This document shows positions 24,601-35,245 of a stretch of DNA of 64,000 nt, one piece after another (positions within the stretch are counted from its first letter, which is position 1; each line of letters begins with the position of its first letter). The translations under genes and the position numbers were made by a program. This DNA is from Clytia hemisphaerica (lineage: Eukaryota; Cnidaria; Hydrozoa; Leptothecata; Clytiidae). The stretch covers positions 580,779 to 644,778 of the forward strand of contig CACVBU010000693.1 of the NCBI GenBank assembly GCA_902728285.1. Direction: 5' to 3'. Below the pieces are notes generated by a model. It saw only the letters and a program-made list of their open reading frames with translations. It was not told the origin of the DNA and did not search any database.

Positions 24601-26527
24601 GTGGACCAGTGAAATACACCTCTCAACTCTTAGCGGCGCGGTCTGCTTTTGAGGAGCTTGGTAACGAATTTCAAGGAAAATCTCCCTCGGCGCGCGACAT
24701 TTGAAACTGTCTCTAAATTCTCTATTCTTATCATTCGAATAGCTTTAAGAAATTGACGTTACCTTATCGCTTCAATGCAACATCTTGCATTTTTCACAAG
24801 AGCGCTCCTAAACTTTTGTTTTCGATACAGTCAATTTCGTTGTTAATTCATTGCCGTTTTACTCAAAAGCTGACCGCACCTAAGGGTTGATTGGTGTATA
24901 CTGTGTGTTTCTTGAAATATGCTTCAAAGGAATGAACATCGCGAGGGATAGTGTTGTGGATTGATGCGAAATGATTCATTTTTTTCATCACAGTTTGTCT
25001 GTAGCGCCGGTCTCTGGTTTATTGCAATTTTTGAGCAATGGATCAATGAAAAAGGTAATGAAAGAGGTGTCCAATGATCCAGCTTAGATCTTTCTCAAAA
25101 TATGTCAATGTTGTTTACATTCTTACCAATTGATTCTTCATTGAAGCAATCTTTTTTGTATCAGTTTTCAAGCAACCAACCAAGTCGCTTAGATTCACTT
25201 TGTTTGTTCTGTCTAAAAGAAGCAAAAGTTTTATATTTTGCTGCAATATCATTGTTTGTTATGAATTTGATTCCTTGATACAAAGTTTTGACACTTTCAA
25301 GACTTTCATATTACGCACGGGTTATTTTAATGAGTGTTGTGGGTGATGATGTAGAAGTTGGGAGTTTTTGTATTGAACTGTTATTTTATTCTTAAAGGTT
25401 TTATTTTCAGTTTGCTTACTCATCAATTTTAATAGCTTTTAACATTGGATTGACATGGAATTGGAGCAAGATTGGTCAAAAAGAGGAAAAGAAAAACCTT
25501 TTTTGTTAATATCAGCACAATATAACAATATGGCAGACACTATCCTGATATGAAATATGTGTCTGATATGAAACGGGAAATAAAACCTCCAAGTCTGAAG
25601 ATCAATAAAGATAAATGTAAGCTCTTGAAAGTTTGTGTCAGCATAAGAAGAAATTGAATTACTGGATGGATCATTCCTTTTATTCTATCAATGAGAAACT
25701 AAACCAAGAATGCAGATTGTTGACAAACCTTGGCCAGTCGTCCACGCATGTTCAGATATCTCCGGAGTGGGCTCAGTTCTTTTCGTCTTCTTCGATCTGA
25801 AAGTTTTAAATAAAAAAAGGAAATAAAAGCTTAGTATTACTCGATGTAAACCTTTCAAGAGCTGGCGGCGAAGTTAACTTCCCCTGGAAAGTTCGAGGTT
25901 CACCCTGATCTGAAACAGGTAGGCGTGTAAAAGACAATCTCTCTCTCTCTCCGATTCGGGTCGGGCGATGAGTCGATAGCTGACAATACTTTCTAATCTA
26001 GATCAAAGCTATGGTTACACAAATCAATCTCAGAGAGAAGTTTCAAACCTTTTCTTGGTAGCCCCTGATAAAGTCTCGATATCTTTCATCAACTTTTTAT
26101 GTTGTTTCTTCTTTGTCTTTTTATCAACAACCTAAAGATTTAGAAGTAGTTAGAGTTTCTGAAAAGAACGACATATCACAGTAATAAAGAATTAACCTGA
26201 ATATATCCCATCATGACGTTAAAGTTTAAGTAAACTTAGTAAATATTCCCGACTCAGATATAAAGCAAGCACCTAAAAAGTTAATAAAGTCAACACACGA
26301 CCGGAGGGGTCACGAGAAATGCAACTAATATGAACAGCTTTTGCAGAATATTAGAAACATCCCTTTGATTAACCTTGCAGGAGGGGTGAAAATTTATACT
26401 CAAAGTACCTGCAAAAGAAAATTAAATTTGCACTATGAAAAAATTGTCAAATTTAAATCGAACAAACCTCATCCTCAGAATCTGAAGAAAGATGGACTTC
26501 GTCTATGTTTTCCATTATTTCCACCAT
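15689..26527 (-). CDS. UTP14: U3 snoRNA-associated protein 14 (UTP14), small-subunit processome factor
   Basis: Thirteen exons splice in phase into 707 aa: 26468-26527, 26049-26131, 25729-25796, 25127-25212, 24490-24552, 21430-21507, 20878-20955, 19905-20125, 19478-19604, 18252-18329, 17793-18024, 16587-17335, 15689-15889. Family motifs seen in order are an acidic N-terminus, VNLSDLV (exon 4), the KWDETVRKNR box (exon 6), ALQSYYEAK and KKIKSKKYHRI (exons 8-9), SKWAKN (exon 10), NPWLLGG (about 375), LPGWGDWGG (about 588) and the C-terminal VPFPYTNRTEFERSIRQPIG. Exon 12 encodes a low-complexity Lys/Glu/Gln/Ser stretch. UTP14 acts in the nucleolus in pre-18S rRNA processing and, in yeast, activates the helicase Dhr1. 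I chose the first AUG after an upstream acceptor; an in-frame AUG four codons later (26515) is possible. Introns hold a LINE and several MITEs. The length is slightly below typical homologues, but all conserved blocks are present, so the gene looks functional. Confidence 0.95.
16079..16482. mobile_element. TA-flanked MITE with GGGGGCGTTTATT repeats
   Basis: The ends are TACCGTATTACTTC and its perfect inverse GAAGTAATACGGTA. If TA is the duplicated target, the terminal inverted repeat is CCGTATTACTTC, as in Tc1/mariner-type MITEs. The inside holds several near-identical GGGGGCGTTTATT units near both ends. It lies wholly within the last UTP14 intron and has no coding capacity. Confidence 0.85.
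17344..17575. repeat. minisatellite, ~75-77 bp unit
   Basis: The phrase GGGGTTGATTGTGTGTCATA starts at 17345, 17420 and 17497, giving periods of 75 and 77 bp, with a partial further unit after that. Each unit continues with a TTAGGG-containing segment and an AAGCAAGACTTTG-like segment. The array abuts the splice acceptor of UTP14 exon 12 (TAG at 17336-17338, minus strand), so the last unit supplies the pyrimidine tract of that acceptor. Confidence 0.8.
18355..19296 (+). mobile_element. TGGACCTACC family element, copy 1
   Basis: The element is bounded by TGGACCTACC and its perfect inverse GGTAGGTCCA. It contains three copies of a CCGGCATATTTCCGGCATTTT block, each ending in an inverted CCGGAAAA or GGCCGGAAAA motif (near 18605, 18755 and 19080), then the family tail AGAAAAGCTGGTAACAGACG with a (CGGA)n run. 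There is no coding capacity. Relatives lie at 31118-32394 (opposite orientation) and 48935-49689. It sits in UTP14 intron 9. Confidence 0.85.
19297..19425 (-). mobile_element. fragment related to the tail of the SINE at 32841
   Basis: Read on the minus strand, this piece contains GGGTAGATGGCTAT and then CCTGACTGTGGTTGCAAGA. The tail of the tRNA-derived SINE at 32841-33066 has the matching GGGTAGACAGCTAG and TTTGACTGTGGTCGTAACA. The tRNA-like head is missing here. As at 32841, it directly adjoins the end of a TIR element. Confidence 0.5.
21006..21308. mobile_element. TA-flanked MITE with CCTTAAGGGAAGAAA ends
   Basis: The left end TACCTTAAGGGAAGAAATTT is matched inverted by a right end finishing TTCCCTTAAGGTA. 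The phrase AAATTAAATTCCCGCC recurs three times inside. At about 303 bp with no coding capacity, flanked by TA, it resembles a Tc1/mariner-type MITE. It lies in the UTP14 intron between exons 6 and 7. Confidence 0.85.
21755..24360 (+). mobile_element. 5'-truncated, inactive CR1/Jockey-type LINE
   Basis: Pieces of one non-LTR retrotransposon ORF lie in order on the plus strand, antisense in a UTP14 intron. 21771-22361 holds the C-terminal part of an apurinic-type endonuclease (FVGDFNFP, LSDHSCLTF). 22391-22690 is a linker. 22752-23309 holds the reverse transcriptase N-half (NHNKSFGPDEIHP, NYRPVSLTS, YFDFAKAFDTVPH). 23324-23695 holds GIPQGSVRGPILF and the catalytic FADD box. 23640-24077 and 24108-24296 hold the conserved C-terminal region (YCAFVRPHLEYAQSVW, TWNKLPKEV). 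Breaks are visible: frameshifts near 22300 and 23690, stops near 22690 and 24075, and a short tandem duplication with a stop near 23305. The start of the endonuclease is missing, so this copy cannot move by itself. Motifs resemble CR1/L2/Jockey-group elements, but the exact clade is unresolved. Confidence 0.9.
24621..24892. repeat. possible MITE with imperfect ~30-bp inverted ends
   Basis: TCTCAACTCTTAGCGG followed by GCGGTCTGCTTTTGAG at 24621-24653 pairs imperfectly with CTCAAAAGCTGACCGC followed by CTAAGGGTTGA at about 24861-24890. It lies between UTP14 exons 4 and 5. No coding capacity or clear target duplication is seen. Confidence 0.5.
25392..25593 (+). repeat. dispersed TTAAAGGTTTTATTTT element, copy A
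   Basis: This segment begins TTAAAGGTTTTATTTT and ends AAATAAAACCT, an inverted pair. Long stretches inside (ACATTGGATTGACA, GGAGCAAGATTGGTCA, GAAATATGTGTCTGATATGA) recur in inverted orientation at 45649-45882 in the ARSB-like gene. It is in a UTP14 intron and has no coding capacity. Confidence 0.75.
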
Positions 26528-26569
26528 TTTTCTTTATATATTTCAGTATTTTGTTTTTAAATTATCCTG
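26528..26569 (-). promoter_or_regulatory. 3' splice acceptor upstream of the UTP14 start
   Basis: On the minus strand TCTCTTATTTTCAG (AG at 26567-26568) precedes the first AUG by 39 nt. No ATG lies between. This could be the acceptor of a 5' UTR intron or a trans-splice site. The sequence cannot separate the two. Confidence 0.5.
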
Positions 26570-27155
26570 AAAATAAGAGAAAATAGAGAATTAAAATAAT
26601 GACGACACAAGACCTGACTGACACGGCACATCAAGAGTCATGATATAACAACTTTCTCAATACGGGTATATCAAAAAACAAAGAATACTCGTGGCATTTA
26701 TATTTTAGCCTGGAGTGAGGTTCCTAAAACAAATTTTAACACCACTTTTGTTTAAAAATTCAATCCATTTATTTTGTTTAAAAATTCAATCCATTCATTT
26801 TGTTAAAAAATTCATTCATTCAAGCTATACTAAATATATAATTCTACAAGATCTGATCAATGCTTACATAAATAAACTAAATTTCTATGGTGGAGAGACG
26901 AACAGGGTTGCCTTTAGATGAAAAAGTTTGCTTTCTTCTAGGTCCCGATTAGATCAAAGCCAAAGTTTTAAAAATAATAAATTAAAAATAATACAATGCT
27001 CTAAATATAACAGTGTTGTGAGTTAAAAGAAAAAGAAACATAACAGAATCGAATAAGCAAAATGTTTAAAATTTCCTCAAAGTGGATTTCAACATAATTC
27101 TATAACGTTGCATTGTATTATCATTGGATGGACTCAAAGGTGAATATAAATACAT
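26570..27155. repeat. gene-free spacer with a short tandem repeat
   Basis: This is the space between the UTP14 5' end and the iPGM stop codon. At 26751-26822 a roughly 22-bp unit containing TTAAAAATTCAATCCATT is repeated about three times with drift. The rest is AT-rich DNA, probably including the iPGM 3' UTR. Confidence 0.6.
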
Positions 27156-30100
27156 TCATTCTTTCAACAATTTCTGTCCAGTCATTTCAGAGGGAACAGC
27201 CACACCCATTTCTTGAAGAACAGTTGTGGCGACATCACATAAAGCAGCATCGTGATCAAAGTTACGGAACTTTCTGTTTGTCACACAAAAAGGTACTGAA
27301 AAAAAACAAATAGCTTAGACATTAAAAATAAGTTTGGAAAATTTGACTGCATTAAATGTCAGAAATTCTCGACATTTTCATCTTTATCTGTGTCATTATA
27401 ACCATTAGAACATACTTTTTTAAAACTTTGTTGGACTAAAAATCAGGTCTGACAGGCATGGTAAATTACTTTACCAGCCTAGCCTATATGAGCATGATTT
27501 AAGCTTTGATGATATAAGCGCCCTCCCCATTGGGAAATTGGTCCTACTTCTACAAAGAAGGAGTTCCTCCGTTTTCAAGTAGAAATGTATAGCAATGTCC
27601 AGACAGCTGGCTGACGCTGATTCTGAGCACGCAAGACACGGATACTGTGATGCAAAGTGATGACTCGTGAATATTGTGGAAGAACATAGTGTAGATTAAC
27701 CATGCCAAGTTAACAGTAGAGAACTAAAACAAGATTCAACTCGGACTCCACACAGGAGTCAAGAGCGATGAACCCCACACCACTACACTGATTTAAGCTT
27801 GAGTAAAATTCAAAACCAGACCTAATAATTTCATGCATCAGCAACAGCATGATACAAAGTTTAGGTATAAAAAAGCTTTTGGAGAGAGTTTACCTCTATA
27901 ACAAGTGTGGGCAGTATGGGGGCCACCTTGTGGACTGAACATCTGCTCTGCATTACCATGGTCAGCAGTCACCATCATTGTGTAGCCATGTTGTTCGCAA
28001 GATTCAAGCATCCTTCCAATTGCAACATCTAAAGACAATATCATAATAGAGGGAGGAACTTCAATAAAAAGAGTGTTTGTTTACATTGTAGTTCTAGTCA
28101 ATCAGAGTCAGTCTGCCGATAATCATTGAGACCATTGCAGGAAATATAATACAGAAGAAACACAATTCGAGAAAGATTTCTAAAAAATATGATCATAAAA
28201 AAATGATAGATTAAAACATTGGAATAGTCACCAGTGGCTTCGCATGCTATGATGCAAGGTTCATATTTGCCAGTGTGGCCAACCATATCTGGTGGTGCAA
28301 AATTACACATGACAAATGGATACTCTTTACTGGCAATAGTCTCGCACATCTAAAAGTTAATAAAAAAGTGATTATTTTCTTTTGTATGGGAAGCATTTTG
28401 AAATTCCTTAAAGAAGTCATATTCCTTTTAATAAAAAACTGTTGAAAGTGGACCAAGACTACCTAAGTCAAATTTGCTAAACTAAATTGCAGGTTAAAAA
28501 AATTAAAATGAAAGGGCATAAATGAAGTTCAACCAGACCAAATCTCACTCACAGCATCAGCAACACCAGCTGCACTCATCTTTGGATCTAAGTCGTAAGT
28601 TGCAACTTTTGGAGATGGAATAAGTTTACGGTCTTCCAACTCAAAGCTTGGCTCATAACCACCATTGAAGAAGAATGTCACGTGTGCATACTTCTCAGTT
28701 TCTAAGGATTTAAGAATTCGAATGTATGAAAAATGACTATTTCACTCTATAAAACAGGAGTAGTGGTTTGAGTCACTCTTAATGCTGAGAAAAAGATATT
28801 CTTCATCCTCTGCATCCATGCTGGTTGAAAGAAATCCCATGTACCGCTAAGCTGATGTCACTATTTTGTGTCTAAATATAATTGAAACAATGTTAAATTG
28901 TTTCATAAGAGTGCTTTTTCAATGCAATCTATAATCGCCATGAAAAAAAAGGTTGAAAAATAATGAAAAACATTGATCCTCCATTGAAAAAAAGGTACAC
29001 TAAAACACTCTCACCTGCACAGTGGTATTGTTTAATCTTCTCATTTGCAAGGGCTTCTGCCAGAACATTCTTTGGACGCCCTGGTGCAAACAGAACTGGG
29101 AAAGGAAATTCGCTTTTGTATTGTGTCATGCAAGAAATTCCCTGGAAAGAAAATAATATTTTCATTCAACATTTTCAAAGTTAAAATTTAATTTAAAGCT
29201 ACAATTCTGATCGCCTGAAAGCTGTGTTATTAAAATCTTCTGGTGATTGTTATAAAACAAGACGTTTTTTTGACTAATACTAGTTTTTAAAAAACCATTT
29301 CGTACAAGATCCTTTGCAACAACAGAAGTTTCAAAGTGTCTTTCGATTCCAAATGCTTCCACAATTTGTCTCATTCGGTCAGCACGGAAATCAATGAAAA
29401 TCAAGGTATCACCATCTAAAATGAGAAAATAATGTCTATCTTTATGCTTAGACTCTATCTTATCTATAGTTTTTAGACCTGAAATATACCAAAATCTTTT
29501 CTGAGGATATCTATTGGTATCTAGGTGTCGATCATTTTTGTCAAGTCTTGTTTATAAATAAACCAAACCTTTAACAAGTCCATCTTCATTTACAATGATT
29601 GGTTTAAAGAATTCATCTGTTTGCTTCTCATCCCCTTCTCCATTGTAAAGTTTCTCCATTAACTAAAATACCAAATAAAAGAAAAGCTTGTGAGGTTAAA
29701 AATTTTTTCTGCTTCAGCAACAAAGAAATAATTTTACTAATTTGCTGGAGAGTGTTTACACACTCTACCTTATTACCTCGATGAGATTGTCCTGTGACAC
29801 TTTTGTTCCTTTTCCTTGTGTAAGACCTTCATATGCAATCTGGATTCTTTCATGCCTCTTATCACGATCCATGGCGTAATATCTTCCTGTTATTGTTGCT
29901 AGACTTCCATAATTCAATTCCTTTAGTTTATCCAAAACTTGTTTCACATAAGTTACTACAATAAGAATACAACTAAAACTATTATTGATTCTAGACTAGA
30001 AAGGTTCAATAGTAAATAAGTAAGTTGGGGGGGTCAAGCCTCAGGGTACTAAAGCATAGCCGGTGGGGTGGGTGTTTTTCCAAAAAAAATTTGATAAGTA

Positions 30101-33100
30101 CCCGGGTACTTTTTGGGTGGGTGGGGAGCCAAGTTTGTTTAATCAAACAAGTACCCGGGTACTAATTGGGTAGCATTTTGAATTTGTTCTTTCATTTTTC
30201 TGACTTATTACAGCTTTTCAAAAAAATATTGCGAGATAATGTCACCTAAATTCTGCCAAAATAGTCACATGGGCTAGATCTATCTATCTATCTATCTATC
30301 TATATATTTCAGTAGTTAACAACATAAATGTTTGTTCTCCCTACATATAAAAGCATTAACAAAAATAAGATAAATGAAATTGGTTTAATAATAAAAAATG
30401 TTTGTATGTTTATTCAATAATAAATATGTAAAAATTTGTTAATTCTAAAAAAAAATCTAAGTATGTTTGGTTGAGGACAAAGCCTAGGTTATCGAGATAA
30501 AGAGTAACGAGCATAAGGCTAAACAAAATATTCTGAGAATGCCAAGATACGTGGAGGCAAAGTAGTAATGAGAAGTTGTAGATTTCTACACTTTGACCAG
30601 GTAAAGTAGAAAACTCAAAAATTCTGATTTATATCCTATCTTGGCTTCTTTTATTTCAAAAGCTTTCTTACGTTATTACATTATAGTTGTGGGTTTACTT
30701 CTTTATTCAGCTTTATTAAAAAAACCTGTTTAGAAACTTTCTTGTTTTTTTAGCCATTTTCGTATTATATTATTTTGTTTCTATTTACCACAATAGGTTG
30801 CTTGATTGCATGCTTTGACCTGATAATAACTTCTCTAAGACATTCTGGGTGGGCACTCACAACAAAGCTCAATGAAGTATAACAAATGGAGTTTAGATTA
30901 AAAGTGTTACAGATTCTCGTTTTTAAAGTGAATTTTACTTGCTGGGTCTATTGCAACTGGTTATATTTAGTTTATATTAGTTTCTTATTTTATGTTTAGT
31001 TTTGCTAATTTACTCTGGTTTATACTTTTTATATTTCCAGATATTTCAGAAACTAGATCTTTTGTTAAAACTGTTCTAAGATTTTGTAAGATTGTGAAAA
31101 AGTGTTTTTACATTTTTTGGACCTACCGCGGGAGGTCCTTTAATTTGACCGTTGTCCGTTCGTCTGTTACAAGCTTTTCTCGGGATTGGCTCATTATTTT
31201 TTTTTAATTTTTTGCATAATGATACAAAATAGCAATGCCTGAAAAGTGACGGAGCCCGATTTTTGAAAAAAAATTTTGGGGAGCAAATTTGGGCCAAAAA
31301 CTACCTAAAAATAAGGCTTTTTGGACTTTGTGCAAAATTGCTTCATTAGTTTTTCCTGATTTTTGGCAGAAAGATAGAGTGCAAGGTACCCTAAAATGTG
31401 GCTGAAGTAATTTTTCTCGGAAAATTTTTTTTCGTTTTCAAATACGGATTTTCGAAAAATTTGGGCCAAAAACTACCTAAAAATAAGGTTTTTTGGACTT
31501 AGTGCAAAATCGCTTCTTTAGTTTTTCCTGATTTTTGGCAGAAAGATAGAGTGCAAGGTACCCTAAAATGTGGCTGAATTAATTTTTCTCGGAAAATTTT
31601 TTTTCGTCGTAAAATACGGATTTTCGTTTTTTGGGGAAATTCCCTTTTACCATTTTCCTGTTAGCAGCTTTTCTCGGGATTGGCTCATTAGTTTTTTTAA
31701 ATTTTTTGCACAAGGATATAAAATAGCAATGCCTAAGAAGTGACGGAGCCCGATTTTTGAAAAAAAATTTTTGGGGGCAAATTTGGGCCAAAAACTACCT
31801 AAAAATAAGGTTTTTTGGACTTTGTGCAAAATTGCTTCATTAGTTTTTCCTGATTTTTGGCAGAAAGATAGAGTGCAAGGCACCCTAAAATGTGGCTGAA
31901 GTAATTTTTCTCGGAAAATTTTTTTTCGTCGTAAAATACGGATTTTCGCAAGATTGGGCCAAAAACTACCTAAAAATAAGTTTTTTTGGACTTGGTGCAA
32001 TATTGCTTCATTAGTTTTTCCTGATTTTTTGGACAAAGATGAAGGGCAAGGTTCTCTAAAACGTGACTGAAGTAGTTTTTTTCGGAAAATTTATTTTGGT
32101 CGTAAAAATCGGATTTTCTTATTTGGGGAAATTCCCTTTTGTCATATTTAGGGAAAATGAGCATTTTTCGAGATTGGCTTGGTATTTGTTTCTTATTTTT
32201 TGTATAGTGATATAAAATGGTAATATGTAATGGTAATTTGGGTAGAAAAGTGCCTAATGTTTGTTTTTTTTTGACTTTTTTGACTAATTCGAGCTCTGAT
32301 ACTCACGGTAATCTATTCAAGCTGCTCACTACACTTTCTTATTCCCTTGCTATTTGTCCTATTTTTTTCTGATTTTGATCAACAGGTAGGTCCATTCAGC
32401 ATGTTGCTTGTTTCATCTGTTTTCATGTTTAAAAAATAAGGCAATCAATATACCCGAATGTATTACTGTAAATTACGCCTGGCTTATTAGTTGGGCTAAT
32501 AGTAAAGGAAAATTAAAATTAACAGTTATAAGGGTGGGTTTAATTTTGATGAGTGTAGAATTGAGAAAGATTAATAAGTAATAAATTTATTTTTTGTAGG
32601 TATAGGGTCTAAGAAGGAAAAGTCCTTAAGTACCCGGGTACTTTTTGGGTTGGTATGGGGTCAAGAAGAGAAAAGTCCTTAAAAGTGCCCGGGTACTTTT
32701 TGGGTGGGTATAGGGTCTAGAAGGGAAAAGTCATTAAGTACCCGGGTACTTATTTGGGTGGGTGGTATGAGTCAAAAAAATTTTTAGATAAGTACCCTTT
32801 CTAGGCTATGCTTTAGTACCCTGAGGCTTGACCCCCCCCCTGTTACGACCACAGTCAAAGGCTACCCAAAGGCTCCCTTTTCTCTAGCTGTCTACCCAAA
32901 GGTAGGGGAGGCTGCCACTCTGTTCCTTGGATTTCTCTACTTAACTTTGATTCGTCTCTTTGGGCATCAAGTACCATTTTGGGAATCTTTAGTATGACCC
33001 AGCTGGGGATCGAACCCAGAGCCTCGTGCACTGAAGCTGGATGCTCTACTTTTATGCTACCGCCAGTTCAATACATTTACACCATCAATTTTTTGTGCAC

Positions 33101-34512
33101 CTTTTATTTTTCAATTTTCAATTTTTAACTGATATCTTTTGTACATCTCTTAAATTGGGCGTTAGCATAAACCCTTACATTTGAGCACCCACCAAAAAAA
33201 GTATTCATTTCATTTGACTGAATAGTAGGAACTAACTTCTTTATATTTCAGAACTCTGGTTTCCAACTGAAAGTCAAATTACCTCCACTTGTTGGTCTTG
33301 TATCACGACCATCACTGAAGAACTGAATAAAGGTGTTTGGTACTTCTGCTTGTTTAGCCGATTCCACCATAGATAATAGATGATCAATGTGTGCATGTAC
33401 TCCACCATCACTGACCTTGAATGAAAGAAGAATTTTTATGAAATTGGACTGAATTGGATGGTATTTTTAGCGAGTCATGAAATTTTTCTATTAATTAAAA
33501 TTTCTATTAATTATAATTTGTATCTTGTACATACAAACGCATATAAAATTTAATCTTGTGGTTATGATATTGAGTTTTATTTCAGTCAACAGGTCAGGAG
33601 TTTGTCTTTACACTTAGGTTATTAAAGAGCATTTTATCGCGGAAAAAAAATGCCAAGGCAAAAGTAACTGAATTGCCATGACTGAGAATTGTTTAACGTT
33701 CATAACCAACAGCACTTAAAAATACAAATTTTGGATCTTTACTGATCCCAATCATCCCGTTAATCAATACAGATCTCTAGAATTATGCTATGAAGGGCAA
33801 ATTACTAGTCCAAGGAAATGAAGTCTTCCATTTCCAGATTTTGCACGTTTACAAGCATCAGCAAATGTTTTGTTTTCACCAAATTTCTTTTGTTGGGAGG
33901 TCATGTTGATCCTCACAATATCCTGCAAATAGAGCAATGTTTATAGATTTAAATTATAAAAACAGGTAGGAACCAATGATTTAGACTGCTTCATATTTTT
34001 GTCCACTCTGTTTATGCCGATGTAACAAAGTTTTTATTTTTCTACATGTTATATTCTCTAAATTGAATATTTAATATTTGAAAGATGAGACTTGTGTCAG
34101 GGAAATCATCATACCTGATACACCACCCTCCCTGCTCCAATATTTAAATGTCCAACTTCACTGTTTCCCATTAAACCAGCAGGTAAACCAACAGCCAAAC
34201 CAGATGCATTTAATGTTGTATAACCGTCACCACTGCATAATTTATCCATGACTGGAGTTTTGCCATGATAAATTGCATTACCTTGAAAAAAAGTTAGTTA
34301 GAACATTTGATAAGCATGCTTTTTGGTCGATCTTTGAAGTATGATAGACTTGAATAGACAGTTTAAAAATTTTACCCTAAGAATAGGCATAATTGTAGGC
34401 ATAATTTGAAAATCTTCTGTGTGACTTAAATAATTCAAAAAAACTTACCCTCTGTTTCCTCCGAAATGCCCCACCCATCAATGACTATCAAACAAACATT
34501 ATTTTTTACCAT
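27156..34512 (-). CDS. 2,3-bisphosphoglycerate-independent phosphoglycerate mutase (iPGM)
   Basis: Twelve exons join in phase into 510 aa, the normal size for the family: 34449-34512, 34115-34281, 33806-33922, 33283-33415, 29777-29955, 29569-29662, 29306-29415, 29015-29141, 28553-28701, 28232-28349, 27894-28028, 27156-27295. The enzyme interconverts 3- and 2-phosphoglycerate in glycolysis and gluconeogenesis using two divalent metals, normally Mn2+. Metal and catalytic residues are in place: Asp12 in VIDGWG, nucleophile Ser62 in MGNSEVGH (the same numbers as in Geobacillus iPGM), Asp and His in [10 protein letters not shown], Asp-His in TADHGNAE, and the late His in GGPHTAHT. The substrate-loop motif DGRDT is also present. 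Intron 4 is expanded by a nested transposon and a SINE. iPGM is unrelated to the cofactor-dependent enzyme of vertebrates and is patchily distributed in animals. The eukaryotic introns rule out bacterial contamination. Confidence 0.96.
30279..30304. repeat. (TCTA)n microsatellite
   Basis: About six tandem TCTA units lie inside the outer TIR element of iPGM intron 4. Confidence 0.9.
31118..32394 (-). mobile_element. TGGACCTACC family element, copy 2 (nested)
   Basis: The ends TGGACCTACC and GGTAGGTCCA match copies 1 and 3, here in the opposite orientation. The family tail (AGCTTGTAACAGACGAACGG on the minus strand) is near 31160, but without an expanded (CGGA)n run. Inside, a unit of roughly 150 bp containing TTGGGCCAAAAACTACCT and TTTTTCCTGATTTTTGGCAG is repeated about four times. 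It is inserted in the 30027-32840 element. Confidence 0.85.
32841..33066 (-). mobile_element. tRNA-derived SINE
   Basis: On the minus strand a tRNA-like head at about 33066-33000 has an A-box-like TAGCATAAAAGTAGAGC and a perfect internal-promoter B box (GGTTCGATCCC at 33006-33016). A tRNA-unrelated body follows, down to a tail with CTTTGACTGTGGTCGTAACA. The acceptor stem is not intact, so this is a retroposon and not a tRNA gene. It ends exactly at the C-run terminus of the adjoining TIR element. A tail-only relative is at 19297-19425. Confidence 0.75.
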
Positions 34513-34535
34513 TGCTGTTTTAGTTCACCTAAAGT
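34513..34535 (-). promoter_or_regulatory. 3' splice acceptor 16 nt before the iPGM start
   Basis: On the minus strand TATTTTACTTTAG (AG at 34529-34530) is followed by only 16 nt before the iPGM AUG. It may be the acceptor of a 5' UTR intron or a spliced-leader trans-splice site. Confidence 0.5.
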
Positions 34536-35245
34536 AAAATATAGAATAATGGGAATGATAAATGTAAATGATATATGTAGTGTTGCCAATGTACATATTC
34601 TATGAATATACTTGCAATTTGAAAACATGGCATTTCCCTAAGAAACAAAAAACTTTTGTAAATAATCAAAAACATAAAAAATGTTAAAACATCTGAGGCA
34701 TTGAAAGTTATCTGGTATTATTCTTCCAAATTTAATTAAAAAGTTCTATTATAATCAAATGATACAATTATTATAAATCATATAACGGAACAAGAAAAGA
34801 CACTGAAAAGAGAATATTTTTAGTAATTTTAACATTTAAAGCTGATCTAAACATTTACGTACATCTATATATTGCTGTCATCAAGGCAAAAGATTCAATC
34901 TCAAAATTAGTGTCTGAGGAAACTAAAAAGTTTTCTTTTGGCTAACCTTAGATTTTGAGATTGACCTTGTTTTCGTGTAGATGGGACCCCGTCACTATTG
35001 ATCTATTAATCATTACTTGATTCAATAAAGATTTGTTTCAAATTTTCAATTCAATACAGCACTTGTTTTTCATAGCAATTTAGACCTCAATTCAGATATT
35101 GTTAACTTGTCTTCATTTAAAAGACCTTCTATGTGATGTATTAAAATTTTCATAATTTTAGACAGGTTAAGTTCTAAGGTATATACTGATACTGATATCT
35201 TATACAGTTCAATGGAAATGAAGAAGTAATTCGATATTTGTAAAT
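34536..35245. other. spacer between COQ5 and iPGM
   Basis: About 700 bp of AT-rich sequence between the COQ5 stop codon and the acceptor before iPGM. It should contain the COQ5 3' UTR. I see no further gene or bounded repeat. Confidence 0.5.

Larger units (their letters stand above)
30027..32840. mobile_element. TIR element with GTACCCGGGTAC palindromes, interrupted by another element
   Basis: The left end GGGGGGTCAAGCCTCAGGGT, continuing to ACTAAAGCATAGCC, is matched inverted at 32803-32840. Just inside each end, AGTACCCGGGTACT palindromes recur (two on the left, three or four on the right including a GTGCCCGGGTAC variant), each followed by TTTTGGGTGGGT-like sequence. The middle is split by the TGGACCTACC element at 31118-32394, so the outer element is older. 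There is no coding capacity. All of it lies in iPGM intron 4. Confidence 0.85.

Noticed and set aside
33000-33066. functional tRNA gene
   Set aside because: The A and B boxes are good but the acceptor stem is not paired, and the sequence continues into a non-tRNA body with a tail shared at 19297; this is a SINE.
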